A stretch of 64,000 nucleotides of DNA from an uncultured Lachnospiraceae bacterium (lineage in GTDB: Bacteria; Bacillota; Clostridia; Lachnospirales; Lachnospiraceae), in contig CALWHG010000003.1 in NCBI GenBank assembly GCA_944380315.1, positions 1-64,000 on the forward strand, read 5' to 3'. The notes under the pieces were generated by a model. That model was not told where the DNA came from and ran no database searches. It was given only the letters and a program-made list of their open reading frames with translations. This document shows, one piece after another, positions 62,380 through 64,000 of this stretch; positions within the stretch are counted from its first letter, which is position 1; each line of letters starts with the position of its first letter. The position numbers and the translations under genes are program-made.

Positions 62380-62862
62380 CACACAGATGTCAGCAAGTCC
62401 ATAGTCTACGGCCTTTTTAAGGTCCCTGGGAGCCACCGCTACCTGGAAGCCTATCCTGCCGGCACTGAAATATATGACATCAAACCCGGCTGCACTCTGG
62501 TCAGCCGTAGTACGAAACTGCTTCTTCATGCCTATGGGGGAGCAGCCTCCGTGCACATAGCCCGTCAGGGGAAGCAGCTCCTTTGACTTTATCATCTGTA
62601 TGCTCTTTTCTCCCACGGCCTTTGCGGCCTTCTTGAGATCCAGCTCCCTAAGCACCGGCACCATGAACACATAGTGCTCCTTTGAGGCACCAACCGTGAC
62701 CAGGGTCTTGAATACCCGCTCAGGAGGGAGCCCCAGCATAGCGGCCACCTCTCCTCCACTGGGAGCCGTATCTCCCGCTTCATATTCCAGGCTCTCATAG
62801 GGTATCTTCTTCTGCTCCAGGAGCCTCATCACATTTGTCTTTTCCTTACTGCCCTTTTTCAA
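62371..62862 (-). CDS. ybaK: Cys-tRNA(Pro)/Cys-tRNA deacylase YbaK/EbsC
   Basis: A 163-residue trans-editing factor that hydrolyses mischarged Cys-tRNA(Pro). FKTLVTVGASKEHYVFMVPV with the family Lys, and GYVHGGCSPIGMKKQF are the YbaK signatures. It overlaps ldh by 4 bp (ATGA). Confidence 0.94.
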   Translation of the reverse strand: MKKGSKEKTNVMRLLEQKKIPYESLEYEAGDTAPSGGEVAAMLGLPPERVFKTLVTVGASKEHYVFMVPVLRELDLKKAAKAVGEKSIQMIKSKELLPLTGYVHGGCSPIGMKKQFRTTADQSAAGFDVIYFSAGRIGFQVAVAPRDLKKAVDYGLADICVSD

Positions 62863-63818
62863 AGCTCCAGCTCCTTTGCAACCTTTTTCAGAGTTTCCGC
62901 AGAATCTATGAGGCTCTCGGTCTCCTGCTTATTGAGGGATATGGGCACATGGGTCTCTACTCCCTCTCCGCCTACTATGGCAGGCATGCTGAGGGCTATA
63001 TCGTCTATGCCGTATTCATCATGTATCATGGTAGATATGGGCAATATGGATTTTTCGTCCCTGACTATGACCTCACATATCCTTTTTACGGACATGGCTA
63101 TGCCATAATAGGTAGCCTGCTTCCTGGCTATGATCTCATAGGCGCTGTTTTTGACATTTTCAGCGATCTGTCTCATGGCCTGCACATGATCATAATGTCC
63201 TCTCATCTCGCAGAAATCATCTATGGGTATGCCGGAGACATTTGCACTGCTCCATACGGCTATCTCGCTGTCTCCATGCTCACCTATGATAAATGCATGC
63301 ACGCTCCTTGAATCCACCGAGAGATGCTCTCCCAGCAGATACTTGAGCCTGGCGGTATCCAGCACCGTGCCCGAGCCTATGACCCTGTTTTCAGGCAGTC
63401 CGCTGAGCTTTACTGCCGCATAAGTCAATATGTCGACGGGATTTGAGACTATGAGCAGTATCCCCTTATAGTCCCTTTTGGCGATCTCAGGTATGATGCT
63501 CTTGAAGATCTCCACATTTTTATGTACCAGATCCAGTCTGGTCTCATCCGGCTTCTGGTTTGCACCGGCGGTGATCACGATGATGCCCGCATCACATATG
63601 TCGTCATAGTCGCCGGCATATATCTTCATCTGTCCTGCAAACGGTATGCCATGAGCTATGTCCATGGCCTCTCCCTCCGCCTTTGCCCTGTTGGCATCCA
63701 GCAGCACCATCTCGGAAAACAGCCGGCTCTGCATGAGCGCAAAGGCAGTGGCTGAGCCTACAAAGCCGCAGCCTATGACTGCCACCTTCCTTATATCTAT
63801 GGGAATGCTTCCTTCCAT
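62859..63818 (-). CDS. ldh: L-lactate dehydrogenase
   Basis: About 319 residues. NAD-binding VAVIGCGFVGSATAFALMQ, VITAGANQKPDETRLDL with the substrate-binding Arg, IVSNPVDILTY and the catalytic IGEHGDSEIAVWS His. The Gln in ANQKPDETR is the lactate- rather than malate-type residue. Start at 63818 (MEGSIPIDIR) follows AGGAGAGG; the longer frame to 63857 is not conserved. Cotranscribed with ybaK. Confidence 0.94.
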   Translation of the reverse strand: MEGSIPIDIRKVAVIGCGFVGSATAFALMQSRLFSEMVLLDANRAKAEGEAMDIAHGIPFAGQMKIYAGDYDDICDAGIIVITAGANQKPDETRLDLVHKNVEIFKSIIPEIAKRDYKGILLIVSNPVDILTYAAVKLSGLPENRVIGSGTVLDTARLKYLLGEHLSVDSRSVHAFIIGEHGDSEIAVWSSANVSGIPIDDFCEMRGHYDHVQAMRQIAENVKNSAYEIIARKQATYYGIAMSVKRICEVIVRDEKSILPISTMIHDEYGIDDIALSMPAIVGGEGVETHVPISLNKQETESLIDSAETLKKVAKELEL

Positions 63819-64000
63819 GGGTATACCTCTCCTTTCAGAAAACGGCCTGCCCGGCAAACCGTATGACGGGCTCCGTCCTCTTATATGCTATTGTACTTCA
63901 GGTACGCCTCTTTGCATAGCTCATCCATATAAGCTTTGAGGATTTTACTTATCTTATACATTTTACCACTTGAAATATACGTGAAAATGATGTATTAATT
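63819..64000. other. upstream region of ldh, no gene called
   Basis: AT-rich at the right edge. A 26-codon frame lies at 63881-63961 (minus) with a poor ribosome binding site; I do not count it as a gene. A promoter for ldh is probably here, but no clear -35/-10 pair stands out. Confidence 0.3.

Noticed and set aside
63881..63961. 26-codon minus-strand frame upstream of ldh
   Set aside because: Too short, weak ribosome binding site and no family; possibly a chance leader frame.
1..64000. CRISPR arrays, tRNA or rRNA genes, phage or conjugative modules
   Set aside because: None found on reading. The repeated sequences seen are paired palindromes or gene duplications, and no cloverleaf-like RNA was noticed.

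Overview
The window looks like chromosomal DNA of a moderately GC-rich Bacillota, most likely class Clostridia (Lachnospiraceae-like). The evidence is RNase Y, MutS2, a DnaD plus DnaC/DnaI-type helicase loader pair, OmpR-type regulators, choline-binding-type cell wall repeats, a CitMHS carrier, an ImmA/IrrE pair, GGAGG ribosome binding sites and sigma-A-type promoters. No outer membrane or lipopolysaccharide genes are seen. Almost every gene lies on the minus strand. I see no tRNA, rRNA, CRISPR array, prophage or intact insertion sequence.

Left part (1-27.2 kb) is mostly housekeeping. It holds rpsJ with a long leader and an unusual basic C-terminal tail, a secreted wall-binding protein, a methyltransferase, an acyltransferase, the dnaD-dnaC-prs operon behind a cluster of DnaA boxes, murC, rny, a DtxR-type regulator divergent from a FeoB-associated Cys-rich peptide, and pepD. 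A TetR-controlled tripartite-like RND efflux operon with two TolC-like proteins follows (14.5-22.0 kb). Next come gntR, ispE, DUF5662, an anti-sigma-like protein, an ECF sigma factor and a DUF4349 lipoprotein, which read as one block.

Middle part (27.3-42.3 kb): a CitMHS carrier, an alpha/beta hydrolase and a divergent LysR gene form a cassette bounded on both sides by two near-identical 66-bp palindromic repeats in opposite orientation. Then come a PhoP/PhoR-like pair with Pho-box-like repeats, a radical SAM protein, an NlpC/P60 enzyme, a NUDIX hydrolase, an XRE-ImmA pair, an OmpR regulator behind mutS2, a CoA-disulfide-reductase/rhodanese fusion and an Rpn-type nuclease.

Right part (42.5-62.4 kb) is the most distinctive. 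It is an accessory carboxylate/lactone-type metabolism region with four paralogous cytoplasmic metallo-beta-lactamase-fold hydrolases, three SLC13/DASS-like carriers, two enolase-superfamily enzymes and five LysR regulators. The hydrolase-carrier module occurs twice. Two of the hydrolases differ at 8 of 311 residues and share a 149-nt identical tract, so duplication or gene conversion is recent. A TTTGTRTATA...CTATA motif recurs in front of carrier/LysR genes in this region and also in front of the CitMHS cassette. A decayed DUF4143 ATPase pseudogene, a DUF3990/XRE toxin-antitoxin pair with a nested palindromic operator, and a MATE pump are interspersed. My inference is that the carriers import organic or sugar acids, the hydrolases and enolase-family enzymes convert them, and each LysR senses one substrate. 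The substrate cannot be read from the sequence. The window ends with ybaK and ldh.
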